Below, in pieces: positions 47,999-57,419 of a DNA stretch of 64,000 nucleotides (positions are counted from its first letter, which is position 1; each line of letters starts with the position of its first letter). The notes beneath the pieces were generated by a model. It was not told the DNA's origin. It did no database searches and saw only the letters and a list, made by a program, of their open reading frames with translations. Source of the stretch: Pseudopyrenochaeta lycopersici (Eukaryota; Ascomycota; Dothideomycetes; Pleosporales; Pseudopyrenochaetaceae); the NCBI GenBank assembly GCA_003313425.1, contig NHZP01000011.1:1426001-1490000 (forward strand), in the 5' to 3' direction. Made by a program: the position numbers and the translations under genes.

Positions 47999-48274
47999 AT
48001 GCCATATTTCCGGATAACATTGATGCGCTCCGGCATTGGTATGCCTTTGAAAACCCAAGGCGTTCTCAAAGCACTCGGTCTCCGCAAGCGCATGACCACG
48101 GTCTACCACCCCGTCACACAGTCAGTTGCCGGTCAGATCATGAGGGTAAAGGAGCTTGTGGACGTCAAAGAAGTACAGAATCCGATGAGCAGGGACGAGA
48201 TGCGTGCTGCGAGACGTCCAGATCCGGGTTATTACATTGAGCAAAGGGCGGGCGAGGCTATGAAGGAGTATTGA
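47999..48274 (+). CDS. mrpl33: Mitochondrial large-subunit ribosomal protein uL30m
   Basis: Intronless 91-aa protein matching uL30m, Mrpl33 in yeast (86 aa). It starts MPYFRITLMRSGIGMPLKT and continues GVLKALGLRKRMTTVYHPV and QIMRVKELVDV, the standard L30 fold. The start at 47999 lies in CCACAATG context and coincides with the family N-terminus; the longer upstream frame is ignored. A cleaved import peptide is not obvious, as in other fungal members. Confidence 0.93.
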   Translation: MPYFRITLMRSGIGMPLKTQGVLKALGLRKRMTTVYHPVTQSVAGQIMRVKELVDVKEVQNPMSRDEMRAARRPDPGYYIEQRAGEAMKEY

Positions 48275-49324
48275 ATAGATCATGAAGTCTCGGATAGGGG
48301 TGTGCTTGGTGTATGCTGTGGGACTAACGGTTTATGCATTCCTGGCGTTCTTGGGACTCTGTATCAATAGTGGAAGCTGGGGTGACGATATCCTTTAGAT
48401 ACAAGTCAGACATGGCTCAGTGTGCTATGTCAAGTATTCACATAATGCTCTTCCATTCCCGCGTACATCTTTTCCGTAATCCTGAATATACTCCCTGCAA
48501 ATCCCACCAGCTACATCGCTGATCGGGAATGAGACTCCGCGCAATTGGTACACGTATAAGATTATATTAAGCCACGTTTGCCGTTTGGTAATCCTAGGGT
48601 AACGACACTCATTAATCTCTGCAGAACCCATACAGATACACCGCGTAATCGTTGAATTCATCAAAGGATCTGACAGCGGGTATTTGCAACCCAATTCGGT
48701 CAACATGTCTGTTTGCAACTTGCTATATTACATAACCATTACCTTCCTTCCCATTGCGTCCCTAGGCCTGCCATTTTAACAAAAGCAAATCTAAAACGCC
48801 TCTCCTAGGCTTCTTCAACGATTATGAGTTGGAATTTGTACGGTACTAGACGCTAATCGAGCTTTGCGAGACAAAACTCTCAGAAAGCATCTACTTCCGG
48901 TAGTTAAAGTCTTCCCTTCCCTCAACGAAAAACAACACGGCTTCATCATATGCAGGCTCGTTTAGCTGTATATAAACTTCATCAAGATCCGTTCGCTCTC
49001 TCATTAATCTTGGACCGATCCCGGTATCCGAATCCATTCGCATTATCATTCTGCACAAGCAACCTTATCTCTGGGATTGTGGAAAGAAGATGCGGTGGCT
49101 TGTTCCAAGAACTCAAATGTAAACATTCACTGAGGATTGTTTATTCATATCGTTAGCTTAAATACGACGTAAGAAAATATTTGGTAGATAGAAACGTTAT
49201 ATTCGTTGTTCTTTCTCTTCCTTTGGCTTAATAGACGACATATGTTCGCTTACAGATAAGACACCTTCTGCTCATCGTCATTCTACAGCATAGGGACCTC
49301 CAATTTGCCTGAACTAAACATTCT
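48275..49324. other. Convergent 3' intergenic region, 1 kb
   Basis: AT-rich spacer between uL30m and the acetylxylan esterase 3' end. No gene or RNA recognised. Confidence 0.5.
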
Positions 49325-50347
49325 TCAAGCGAAGCCAAAGAACTTCATGTCGTCCGCGCCTCGAATATTCACGCTGTGGCCTACACCTTGTGCATAGATG
49401 CCTTGGAGAAGAGGCCCATACGTTGTCCTAGTATATCCGCTCTGCGGATCATTACTTTTCGTACTCTCAGGCTTATCGTAGTTGTAGCCAAAGACACCAG
49501 CCTGTGACCTAATCAGCTTGATTCTTACAAACTACTCTATCAACGCTAGAAAGCAATTCACTTACCCACTGTTTCATTGTCTCTTGATAATTCTGCGGCC
49601 TCAGGGTAGCATCACTTGATCCATGATATATTTGCATCTTCGGCCGTGTTCCATTGTACCCCGGATACATGTTGAAGACGACGTTAGCCCACGCTTGCGG
49701 GGTAGCAATAGACTGTCCATTCGCACAGGTATTATTCCAAGCTGCAATGCCGCCGGAGGAAGACATGAAGCAGCCTGCATTGACGCCGGAGTAGGCGATG
49801 CCGGCCTTGAATACGTCTGGGTAAGTTGCAGCAAGAACATTCTATCATCTTTCAGCATCAATACCTCACAACAGTTGCATATTTAAACTTGTCATACCGT
49901 CATCATGCCACCGCTGCTGGTTCCAGTCACAAAGACCTTTTGCGCATTTCCCTTGTACTCGTTGAGAGTCCATTTAACCATGTTAGCGATGGTATTCGAG
50001 TCTCCACCACCTTCATGGCTTAGTGTTTGCCTGCTGCTGACGTCCCAGCAAGTTCCTGAGTGTGGCGAGCTGGGATAGATAACGATGAATCCGTATTGGT
50101 CGGAAAGCCCCTTGTACGGAGTGCCACTGAAGTACTGCTGTGCAGTGCCAGTGCAGTAATGGACGGCAACGACGATACCAGGCGACGCTGCAAGGTTTTT
50201 TGGTACGTAGATCCAAAATGCAGCCTTGGTGGGAGCGTTGCCAAATGATGTCACTTGAGAAAGACTGCCTGGCGTTGGAGCGCGCCTGCCGAGCGTTGCC
50301 GCTGCGGCTACCGAAAGGTAAGAAGTGAGACGGGCAAGGAGACGCAT
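49325..50347 (-). CDS. axeA: Acetylxylan esterase, CE1 family (secreted)
   Basis: Predicted 300-aa extracellular esterase that removes acetyl groups from xylan in plant cell walls. Three exons: 50347-49898, 49841-49566 and 49501-49325. Signal peptide MRLLARLTSYLSVAAAATLG, then a possible pro-site RR. Family blocks: PGIVVAVHYCTGTAQ, GFIVIYPSSPHSGTCWDVSS, the nucleophile elbow VTGTSSGGMM, AYSGVNAGCF, PKMQIYHGSSDATLRPQNY (acid Asp) and GVGHSVNIRG (His). It ends GADDMKFFGFA like the Aspergillus AxeA, with no cellulose-binding module. Expression in this family usually follows xylan induction, but no regulatory site is visible. Confidence 0.95.
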
Positions 50348-51120
50348 AGTGCCGGTGTGGTAGAGTTGGGATAATATAATGTGTTCGATGCCGCCATTCT
50401 GGAAATGTGAGAATTTATAGAGAGGTAGAACAAGATTTCAAGGTGCGGCGGAAAGGAACAGCTGTGATATTTGACTACTTCAGAAACTTTATCCAACGGT
50501 CAGTTAATTTAAAAAGCTGAAAACACGGTCATGTAGCGTGAATAGAGTATGCAAGCACCCCACATTCTTGGCTGAAAGGAAGAAATCGAGATAGTGTCAA
50601 CTGTTATTGGCGGTGAAGCCATGGTGTAATTCAGTGTGATGAATGTTATATTGCTTCTCCAGGGCTGGCAGGGCTATCTCGGCATTGCGTCGACATAAGA
50701 AGGGTGAATCACGGCTACTATGGCAATTTGCCAGTTAAGGAATGGCGACCAGGTGGCCCCGCAGGCAAGCGAAGCAGTCGAGCAATCCCCTGCTCCGAAA
50801 ATCATATTGACGGGGTCTGAAACAGAAAGCTGCGAGAGGCTGTCATCTGAAGATGTAACACGCGCTTGACTTTGGAAGTCGCCATGTACATCGTGATGGC
50901 TATGGATAATAATCTTCGCATCGTTTTGCAGATGGTCAAGGTCGCAGACCTCTCCTGACTTTGCGTCGTCAAAATGCAGCTCGTGCGACGCTGCGACTGC
51001 AAATAGCAGCATATCCTGTGACTCGTCCCGAGCTTTAAGCTCCGTCTTGGAAGTCGTCCATAATTCGGATTTCACAGTTGTCTCGAAGGGCGAAACTGGT
51101 GTCATGGAACATGCACGTCT
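50348..51120. other. Interval between acetylxylan esterase and APS3
   Basis: Promoter of the esterase and 3' flank of APS3. A 143-codon minus-strand frame within it is listed separately at low confidence. Confidence 0.45.
50674..51105 (-). CDS. Hypothetical protein, doubtful
   Basis: An uninterrupted frame of 143 codons with its ATG 16 bp beyond the APS3 stop on the same strand. Codon use looks gene-like (many GAC/GAG/CTC), and the protein contains IIIHSHHDVHGDF and SDDSLSQLSVSDP, but no family is recognised. It could be chance within the APS3 3' UTR, or an exon of an unrecognised gene. Confidence 0.22.
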   Translation of the reverse strand: MTPVSPFETTVKSELWTTSKTELKARDESQDMLLFAVAASHELHFDDAKSGEVCDLDHLQNDAKIIIHSHHDVHGDFQSQARVTSSDDSLSQLSVSDPVNMIFGAGDCSTASLACGATWSPFLNWQIAIVAVIHPSYVDAMPR

Positions 51121-51814
51121 TCATCTTCCTGTCCATACTCCATCTCCTCTCCCCAGCCCTGCGAAGGTCAACCCGCCCATAACGCCTCCTCCTCCTCCGC
51201 TTCCTCCACCTCTCCCCTCATTCACGGGCCGTTTTGCCACTCTTCCCTGCGCCTTGACCCCCTTGACTACATTTTCAAGCTGCGTCTCCACGACGACGCC
51301 TCCGACAATCATCTCTCCCAATGTCGCGTGCAACGTCTCGAAATTGAAGATTAAATCCAGCTCGCATACATTCTCGAAGAGGCCGTCGAGCGCCTGGACG
51401 AAGACTTGGATCAGATCGAGCAGGGCAAGGGGCGATTCGGTGGAGGTGGAGATTACTATGAAGTACAGGGTTGCGTAGTGGCGGTAGGTTACGAGGGAAG
51501 GCGTGTCATTGTAGGGCGTCGTGGGAGTGCTGGATTTAGAGCTGCTGGCGAGGAGGGGCGGCAGACTAGACATGTCAGTAGCGGTCACTGCAGGGTGGGC
51601 GGCGAGCGTACGGGAGGAAGTTGCATGCTGAGTTTGGGCGGTTGGCGACGAGGGTGAAGATTTCAGATATGAGCCGCTGCTGAACGCTGGTTTCCTTGGT
51701 GGCGGGTCAGTAGACGAGGTAGAGCGATGCGAGGAAGGGGCGAACCAGCTGCGTGTAGAACTTGGTCAGCCGCGGTTGGCCTGCATTGTTGAAAACAAGC
51801 ACCGCATTAATCAT
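51121..51814 (-). CDS. aps3: AP-3 complex subunit sigma
   Basis: Predicted 198-aa small subunit of the AP-3 adaptor, which sorts cargo from Golgi/endosome to the vacuole. Three exons: 51814-51746, 51694-51612 and 51565-51121. Exon 1 encodes MINAVLVFNNAGQPRLTKFY. Exon 2 gives ETSVQQRLISEIFTLVANRP and exon 3 PSLVTYRHYATLYFIVISTS, then LDLIQVFVQALD and FENVCELDLIFNFETLHATL. These are the near-invariant sigma-adaptin blocks. The first donor is GTTCGC, atypical but required for the TQL-ETSVQQ join. The C-terminal Gly-rich tail GGGSGGGGGVMGGL is as in other fungal Aps3 proteins. It starts 230 bp from the frataxin gene, head to head. Confidence 0.93.
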
Positions 51815-52044
51815 GGCGCTGACCTCTTGTTCGGCAGTAGAAGGTAAAGGCTATTGCAGTACCTTCGCTTAGAGCCTCTTCAGTTGAGGAATGCGGGGGG
51901 GAGGTGATGCAAGTGGGCGGGCCCAAGCGCGCGGAGCTTGCTTCCACCAGGACCAAGCTCTCGTTGGCAGAGGTTCGGCAGCACTCACTGCAACACGCCC
52001 TCCTCTCCCCTTCAGTCCCGTCTTCCCGTGCTACACCATCCAAC
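51815..52044. promoter_or_regulatory. Short bidirectional promoter, APS3 / frataxin
   Basis: 230 bp between the two start codons; both genes must be driven from here. No TATA box is visible, as expected for housekeeping genes. Confidence 0.6.
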
Positions 52045-52687
52045 ATGAGGCCAGCTACTCGACTCGGTAATGCCGTCCTCGGCCGTGCTATGCGTACCCG
52101 CCTGCGCGCTCAATCGCCGGCCAATTGCATCATCGCCAGAGCCTCGGTCGCCGGCAGCGCAGTTCGAGCCTACCGTCCATCAATGGCTCTGAGGAGCATT
52201 ATGCCGGACGCAGAGAACCCTGCGCCTCCAAAGAGTGAAGCTACCGACCACCCGACCGCTGCCACGGATATCCCAACGTCCGAGTTCCATGAGCGAGCGG
52301 ACAAGTACTTGAACGAGCTTGTCGAGAGGCTGGAAGAGCAACAAAACGAGGATCCTACCATTGATGTAGAATATTCGGTACGTGTATTCCCCATGACGAG
52401 CATGCCGTGCTTGCTAACCACGACCATAGGCTGGCGTCCTCGAAGTCACAGCCAAAGAGAACAAGTTTGTTCTCAACAAGCAGCCACCAAATAAGCAGAT
52501 CTGGCTCAGCTCGCCGATATCCGGGCCCAAGCGCTACGACTGGGTGGTATCGCAGGAGGGCATCAACTTCAAGGAAGGCGGTGGCGTTGGCGGCTGGATA
52601 TATCTGAGAGATGGCACCTCGCTCACCGAGTTACTGAGGAAGGAGCTGGGCGTCGATGTTAGTGTGGACGATGAAGTCCCCCGCTGA
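52045..52687 (+). CDS. yfh1: Frataxin, mitochondrial
   Basis: Predicted 196-aa mitochondrial matrix protein that supports iron-sulfur cluster assembly. Two exons: 52045-52377 and 52430-52687. The start [20 protein letters not shown] opens an Arg-rich presequence (about 65 residues); a longer in-frame extension from 51904 would disrupt it. The mature domain begins at [20 protein letters not shown] with the acidic helix ([15 protein letters not shown]) that contacts iron. Exon 2 gives [38 protein letters not shown] and [15 protein letters not shown], all classic frataxin sheet residues. It converges with DPH3 over 362 bp. Confidence 0.96.
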
Positions 52688-53049
52688 CAAGGCAACGTCG
52701 ACTATGCCGCTCCTTCCAGCGAAAAGAGAGCGTGCGCATTCCCACTGTATTCACTACCGTGCTAGGGAAGCCTTTCTGGGGAGATAATGCCAACAATTAT
52801 GAGCTTCCATTCCTTTGCAATGACTGCCCCTGTGGCCAGTTCCATGGGTATTGGTTAAATTCCCCTGCACAATGCCCAAACGCCTGTGATATGCGACCCT
52901 GGTGATGCAACAATAACAACCAAGTCAACCCCACCAACCACCCATGCTAAAGCAACACAAAATGCTAGAAACAACCCCAGGGCGTTTTCGTTTTGGATTC
53001 ATCCTATTGAGGCCTTGTTGTTCCTCGCGCCAAACCCACCACGACGGGT
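52688..53049. other. Convergent 3' intergenic region
   Basis: 362 bp holding the 3' ends of frataxin and DPH3. No other feature. Confidence 0.5.
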
Positions 53050-53365
53050 TTATGCGGTAATGGCAGCAGCCTGAGGCGCATCGTCTTTCTCGGGGGGAAG
53101 ATCAGACTAAGAGGCATATTAGACAACGGCGCGGCGTGGGATCAAAAGACATCGAATCGCAAGCACCTACTGCATCGAATATAATCCTGATCATGAGGCT
53201 ACAGCTGGGGCAGCGTGCAATGTCCTCTCCATCCCTCATATCGAAGATGGAGATCTCGAAGCGGTCACCGCAGGGGCATGGGTGGTGGTATATCTGGAGT
53301 GTCTCGTCGTAGAAGCAGTCTTCGATTTCTATCTCATCGTAGAGGTTCAGCTCTTCGTCGGCCAT
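53050..53365 (-). CDS. dph3: Diphthamide biosynthesis protein 3 (CSL zinc finger)
   Basis: Predicted 83-aa Dph3/Kti11, the small iron/zinc protein that donates electrons to the Dph1-Dph2 Fe-S enzyme (diphthamide on EF2) and also serves Elongator-linked tRNA modification. Two exons: 53365-53171 (65 codons) and 53106-53050. The start MADEELNLYDEIEIEDCFYD precedes the CSL finger HPCPCGDRFEI and ARCPSCSLMI, whose four cysteines are all present. The small second exon, after CTTAG, encodes SDLPPEKDD and ends ITA. It begins 249 bp from SEC6, head to head. Confidence 0.95.
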
Positions 53366-53614
53366 CTTGTCGGTGCTGCGCTCGGGTGAGTGGTCGCAGA
53401 GGTGAGTCTTGAATTGTCCACCAAGCCGCCGCGGGGAACTTTTTGGCACCTCCGGCGACGCTAAGCATCCCTGTACATGCGCCCCAGGCCATGCCCGCCT
53501 CCACCATCTCGGGGGGACACGTAGAGCGCTCGCTCTCACGCACAAAGTCGCCTTAACCCGCCTTGCCGCCTGCCATGGGCCTGACGCGACCGAATTAACC
53601 TTCTGCGACGAATC
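53366..53614. promoter_or_regulatory. Short bidirectional promoter, DPH3 / SEC6
   Basis: 249 bp between two outward-facing start codons, GC-rich and TATA-less. Confidence 0.6.
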
Positions 53615-55909
53615 ATGGGCGACGTCGAGTCCGCGACGGCCAAGCTCGCGGAGCTCCTGCGCCATCCAGAGGACCTCGAGAAGATCCCCGCCCTCAAAGC
53701 CGAGTTCACGCGCAAGAAGGCCGCCGTGGATGGACAACTGCGCCATGGGCTGAAAGAGCAGCTCGAGTTGACCCAGTCGGGCATGAGCAGCATCACCGAC
53801 GGCCAGCGGACAGTCAACCTCATCAAAGACGAGATGATGAAGATTGATAAGCTGTGCTCAGAGGCCCAGACCATGATACAGGACTTCCCACACATCAACC
53901 TGGTGGCCCAGACGCATAAGAATTTCGAATCTGTCGAGAAGATGCGCTACGATATCCAGACCTTCGAGCAGCGCTTGGAGAATCTCGAGATCCTGCTGGC
54001 ACAGGATGACGAGGATCCGGCGAACCAGCCACACCTCCTTCAGATCCACTATGGCTTGACTCAGCTACGAGACATCCGCGACGAAGCCATGGACCAGATC
54101 AAAAACACCGAAGACGCATCCACCGAGCTCATCGACAATCTCACACTTGAAAATGGTGTGACGGTCCAGGATCTCTTCGCGAGGCTGGACGATGTTATTG
54201 AATGGTTCGATAAACACATTGGAGAGGCTTGCATAAATCTGATTGAACTGGTGCAGTCGGGCAATGACGGCATGGTGGTGCGCTTGGCTGTCATTGTGGA
54301 GGAGGAGGAGAAGACGGACAAGAAAGTGCAGGCTCTACAAAATGCTCAGCGAGAGTACAAGGACCTTGCATCTCGGTTCAAGTCAATCACACAAGGGCCC
54401 AAGGAGATCCGCGGATACAAGGACAAGTTCATAAAATCCATCGAATATGTTTGTCAGGCGCAAATAGAAGACGCAAAGGAAAAGTTCATTGAGGATCCAG
54501 AGAAGATTGACAAGTACTTCAAGTGGTACTTCAACAACCTCAATACGGTCAAGCTAGGCATGGTCACGCTTATGCCCAAGAAGTGGAAAATTCTCGAGAC
54601 CTACACGAATATCTATCATAAGCAAATGCACGATCTTCTGATGGGCTTTGCCGAAGATGAGGGATTGGGCCCTCAGTTTCTACTGGCTGTTATCAACTGG
54701 GTGGACAAGTATTACGCAAAAATGAACAAGCTCGGCTTCTCAGAAGAAGAGCTCCAGCCACATGTCATCGATAACCGTAGCCCAGAGCTCATTCGTACCT
54801 ACCGACAAGTCATTATTCAGGCTGTCGATCAGTACATGGATCGCATCAATGCCCAGGACAGGAAGAGCTTCCTGGATCAAGACAGAGCTGCTTATGAGAT
54901 CAATCCCGACGGTATCTTCCAAACGAGGTCGCTGGGCGATGTATGGACATTGTTCAGTCAAAACCTTTCGGTAGCTGCTAGTAGCGAGCGCACCGATGTT
55001 GCCGATGGTGTCGTGGACTCGATGTTCCGTGCTCTCATGACGCGGCAGCGGATCTGGAACCAACTGATCGATGATGAAAAGGACAAGTACACTGGACTTA
55101 ACCCAACACTAGACGGCGAAGGTGTAGCTGTTTTCCAAGAGTGGCTTGTTGCCATTGCAAACGACCAGATCATATGCATCGACGATGATATCGATGCAGG
55201 TGGCCGAGCATCATTCGTAACCGTTTTCGAACGTGAAGTCACTCCTCTAGTCTCACAAACCTATCTGAGCGACCGGCTGCAAAGCCAAATCGAAGAGCTT
55301 AAGAATGGCTACATCGATATTTCATCTCGCTGCATCGCCATCTTCTGCCAGCTCATTTTCCTCACAGACTTCAAGCCTATTCTATCAAAATTCTTCACAG
55401 CAGAATGGTACAGCAGAACAGACATGGCATCTATTATCATCACTTTCAAGGACTACCTCAGCGATTACGAAGACCAAATACATCGTTCGCTACGGGATCT
55501 CATGATTGATAGTCTCGCCGACGAACTGCTCATCCAATATCTCTCTGCAGTACGCAACAAAGGCGTTAAATTCCGCCGCACAGATCAATTCGCGGCCAAA
55601 ATGAAAGATGATCTCATCACCGCATTTGAATTCTTCCTGACCTTTGGCGCCCAGGGGCAGGAAATTAAGCAGCGCTGGCGCGCCGTCGAGTTCTTCCTCA
55701 AGCTCCTCGAGTCGGACAAGTCGCAAGTGCAGTTTGCTTTTGTGGACTTCAAACAGAATTATCGAGATGTAAGTATTGGGTGGGTGGAGGCGGTGCTTCG
55801 GAGTAGAGATGATTTTGAGAGAAGCATGTTGAATGCTGTAAAGGCGAAGGCAGCAGAGAGCGTAGCGGACGGTGCGCCAGATGATCCGATCATGGGAAGG
55901 GTCAAGTAA
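53615..55909 (+). CDS. sec6: Exocyst complex component Sec6
   Basis: Intronless 764-aa subunit of the exocyst, which tethers secretory vesicles to the plasma membrane at growing tips. It is helical throughout. The N-terminal coiled coil carries DVESATAKLAELLRHPEDLE and DFPHINLVAQTHKNFES. Sec6-family core text includes FIEDPEKIDKYFKWYFNNLN, MPKKWKILETYTNIYHKQMH and VINWVDKYYAKMNKLG. Later blocks are RSLGDVWTLFSQNL and LTDFKPILSKFFTAEWY. Length is close to yeast Sec6 (805 aa). A minus-strand frame overlapping its start is a shadow. Confidence 0.95.
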   Translation: MGDVESATAKLAELLRHPEDLEKIPALKAEFTRKKAAVDGQLRHGLKEQLELTQSGMSSITDGQRTVNLIKDEMMKIDKLCSEAQTMIQDFPHINLVAQTHKNFESVEKMRYDIQTFEQRLENLEILLAQDDEDPANQPHLLQIHYGLTQLRDIRDEAMDQIKNTEDASTELIDNLTLENGVTVQDLFARLDDVIEWFDKHIGEACINLIELVQSGNDGMVVRLAVIVEEEEKTDKKVQALQNAQREYKDLASRFKSITQGPKEIRGYKDKFIKSIEYVCQAQIEDAKEKFIEDPEKIDKYFKWYFNNLNTVKLGMVTLMPKKWKILETYTNIYHKQMHDLLMGFAEDEGLGPQFLLAVINWVDKYYAKMNKLGFSEEELQPHVIDNRSPELIRTYRQVIIQAVDQYMDRINAQDRKSFLDQDRAAYEINPDGIFQTRSLGDVWTLFSQNLSVAASSERTDVADGVVDSMFRALMTRQRIWNQLIDDEKDKYTGLNPTLDGEGVAVFQEWLVAIANDQIICIDDDIDAGGRASFVTVFEREVTPLVSQTYLSDRLQSQIEELKNGYIDISSRCIAIFCQLIFLTDFKPILSKFFTAEWYSRTDMASIIITFKDYLSDYEDQIHRSLRDLMIDSLADELLIQYLSAVRNKGVKFRRTDQFAAKMKDDLITAFEFFLTFGAQGQEIKQRWRAVEFFLKLLESDKSQVQFAFVDFKQNYRDVSIGWVEAVLRSRDDFERSMLNAVKAKAAESVADGAPDDPIMGRVK

Positions 55910-56979
55910 ATTTTGGCAAGAGTGTAATAGCTGTAGATGCGGGTAGTCTGGAGTCGAGGACGTGCGAAAAGTTGGTCAGTCTCACTGCGTCCTACCTTTA
56001 TGTATCATTTGACATGGCAGTTACTAGATCTCTGAAGATATACCCTCAGATCGTTGGCCTCATTCAACCCCTAATCGATTATGACGATCTGTGTTTCACG
56101 TCGAGTGTTGATTGCCATGAATCCCTTCATGATGTGACGTATGCGGCTCCACGACCAGCAATATTCAAGATTCGACGAGAGCGATTGCGCAGAATCGTGG
56201 ACCCCATCTTGCCGTGAGATCGACAGCCCCATTTCTCCATCAGCCGGGACGTTCATCTCAAGCCGCAGTTTATGAGCCGCTTAACCACACACAGTTAGCG
56301 CGATGGGCCGGCCTTTGTTTCAGAGGAATGAAACAATCATCGTCGGCCGCCTATCAAGATTACTCTAATCAAGGAGTATCTTGGGATTCGTGACATCAAA
56401 TCCGCTCAATCGTCTATCAACCATCTCTGGCTCTGAGACACTCGTCATCGATGTCCGTAAACCACTTCTTCTCTCACACTGACAGGTCAAGAACATCGTT
56501 TGCATTGGACACGCAATCACTCCACTTAAAAGTACGTGTCGCACGACTTACACCGTTCCATACAGAACCTTGAGGTTTGGCCTGGCGTAGATCATTAACC
56601 AAATCTCCGCTATCGCTCAATCCTTGATGTACACGCCAAGGGCGCTATATCTCAAGGATGGTGCAGGGATTAAATCACTCGTCAAATCTAGAAATGGTGT
56701 TGAATGGTAAATGCCCCGAAATACAGTTTTTCAACGGAGAAATCATGGACAAGGCTGGCGCGTCCCAGCCCGCTCTTCATCTCAATTAATATACAGATGG
56801 TATAAGACAAAGATCACCCACACGCCATCCTTCTCTTCTTCATCCTACGATCCAATAATTCACAGTACTTACTGTAGTCACTCTTTTGCCAACGCTCTCA
56901 ATCATCGATCTCAACGCCCTAATTTCTCCTCGATACCCATACCTTCAAACGTCTCTTCAATCAAACGAGATTATTCAAA
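55910..56979. other. Intergenic region, promoter of the GPI-type protein
   Basis: 1.07 kb. The right end has a TATA-like stretch (56790-56805) and long CT-rich tracts before the ATG at 56980, typical of strongly expressed fungal wall-protein genes. No gene elsewhere in it. Confidence 0.5.
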
Positions 56980-57419
56980 ATGCGTTTCTTCACCATCGCC
57001 GCTACCCTTGTCGCTGTCGTCGCCGCCCAGTACGGTGCTGAGGAGACTTGCGACTCTGTTGTCACTGTCACCGTGACTCAGTATGTTTCTGTCATTCATC
57101 AAGCATACCACAATATAAATCTAACTCTGATCATAGCACTCTCAAGCACACCCCTTCTGCTCCTGCACCTGTTGCTCCTACCGCGCCCGCTCCATACCCG
57201 ACCACAGGCTACCCTGTCGCCCCAGTCCCCAGTGGCACTGGCTACCCCTCCGTTCCTGAGGCGTCTGAGTACTCCACTCGTGTGCCTGCTGGCTCTGCCA
57301 AGCCGACTGGAACTGGTGCTTCTTCGGCGCCCTACCCTGAGTTCACCGGTGCTGCCTCCAGTCTTAAGATGGGCGGTGTCGTTGCTGGAGTTGGTGCTGT
57401 CGCCGCACTCTTCTTGTAG
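56980..57419 (+). CDS. Small secreted, probably GPI-anchored wall protein
   Basis: Predicted 127-aa protein from two exons (56980-57080, 57137-57419) with a GTATGT donor. It has a signal peptide MRFFTIAATLVAVVAA, a short domain with Cys in ETCDSVVTVTVTHTLKHTP, and a Pro/Ala/Thr/Tyr-rich spacer (APVAPTAPAPYPTTGYPV) likely to be O-glycosylated. The C-terminus GGVVAGVGAVAALFL follows small residues (GAASS), a standard GPI signal. Codon use is strongly biased (GCT/GTC/ACC), suggesting high expression. Many ascomycete wall proteins share this design; no specific family is named. Confidence 0.85.

Noticed and set aside
50060..50328. Plus-strand frames antisense to the acetylxylan esterase
   Set aside because: Shadows of a clear CE1 gene.
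53102..53746. 214-codon minus-strand frame over the SEC6 start
   Set aside because: Only its last part (from 53365) is DPH3; the upstream portion is antisense to SEC6.
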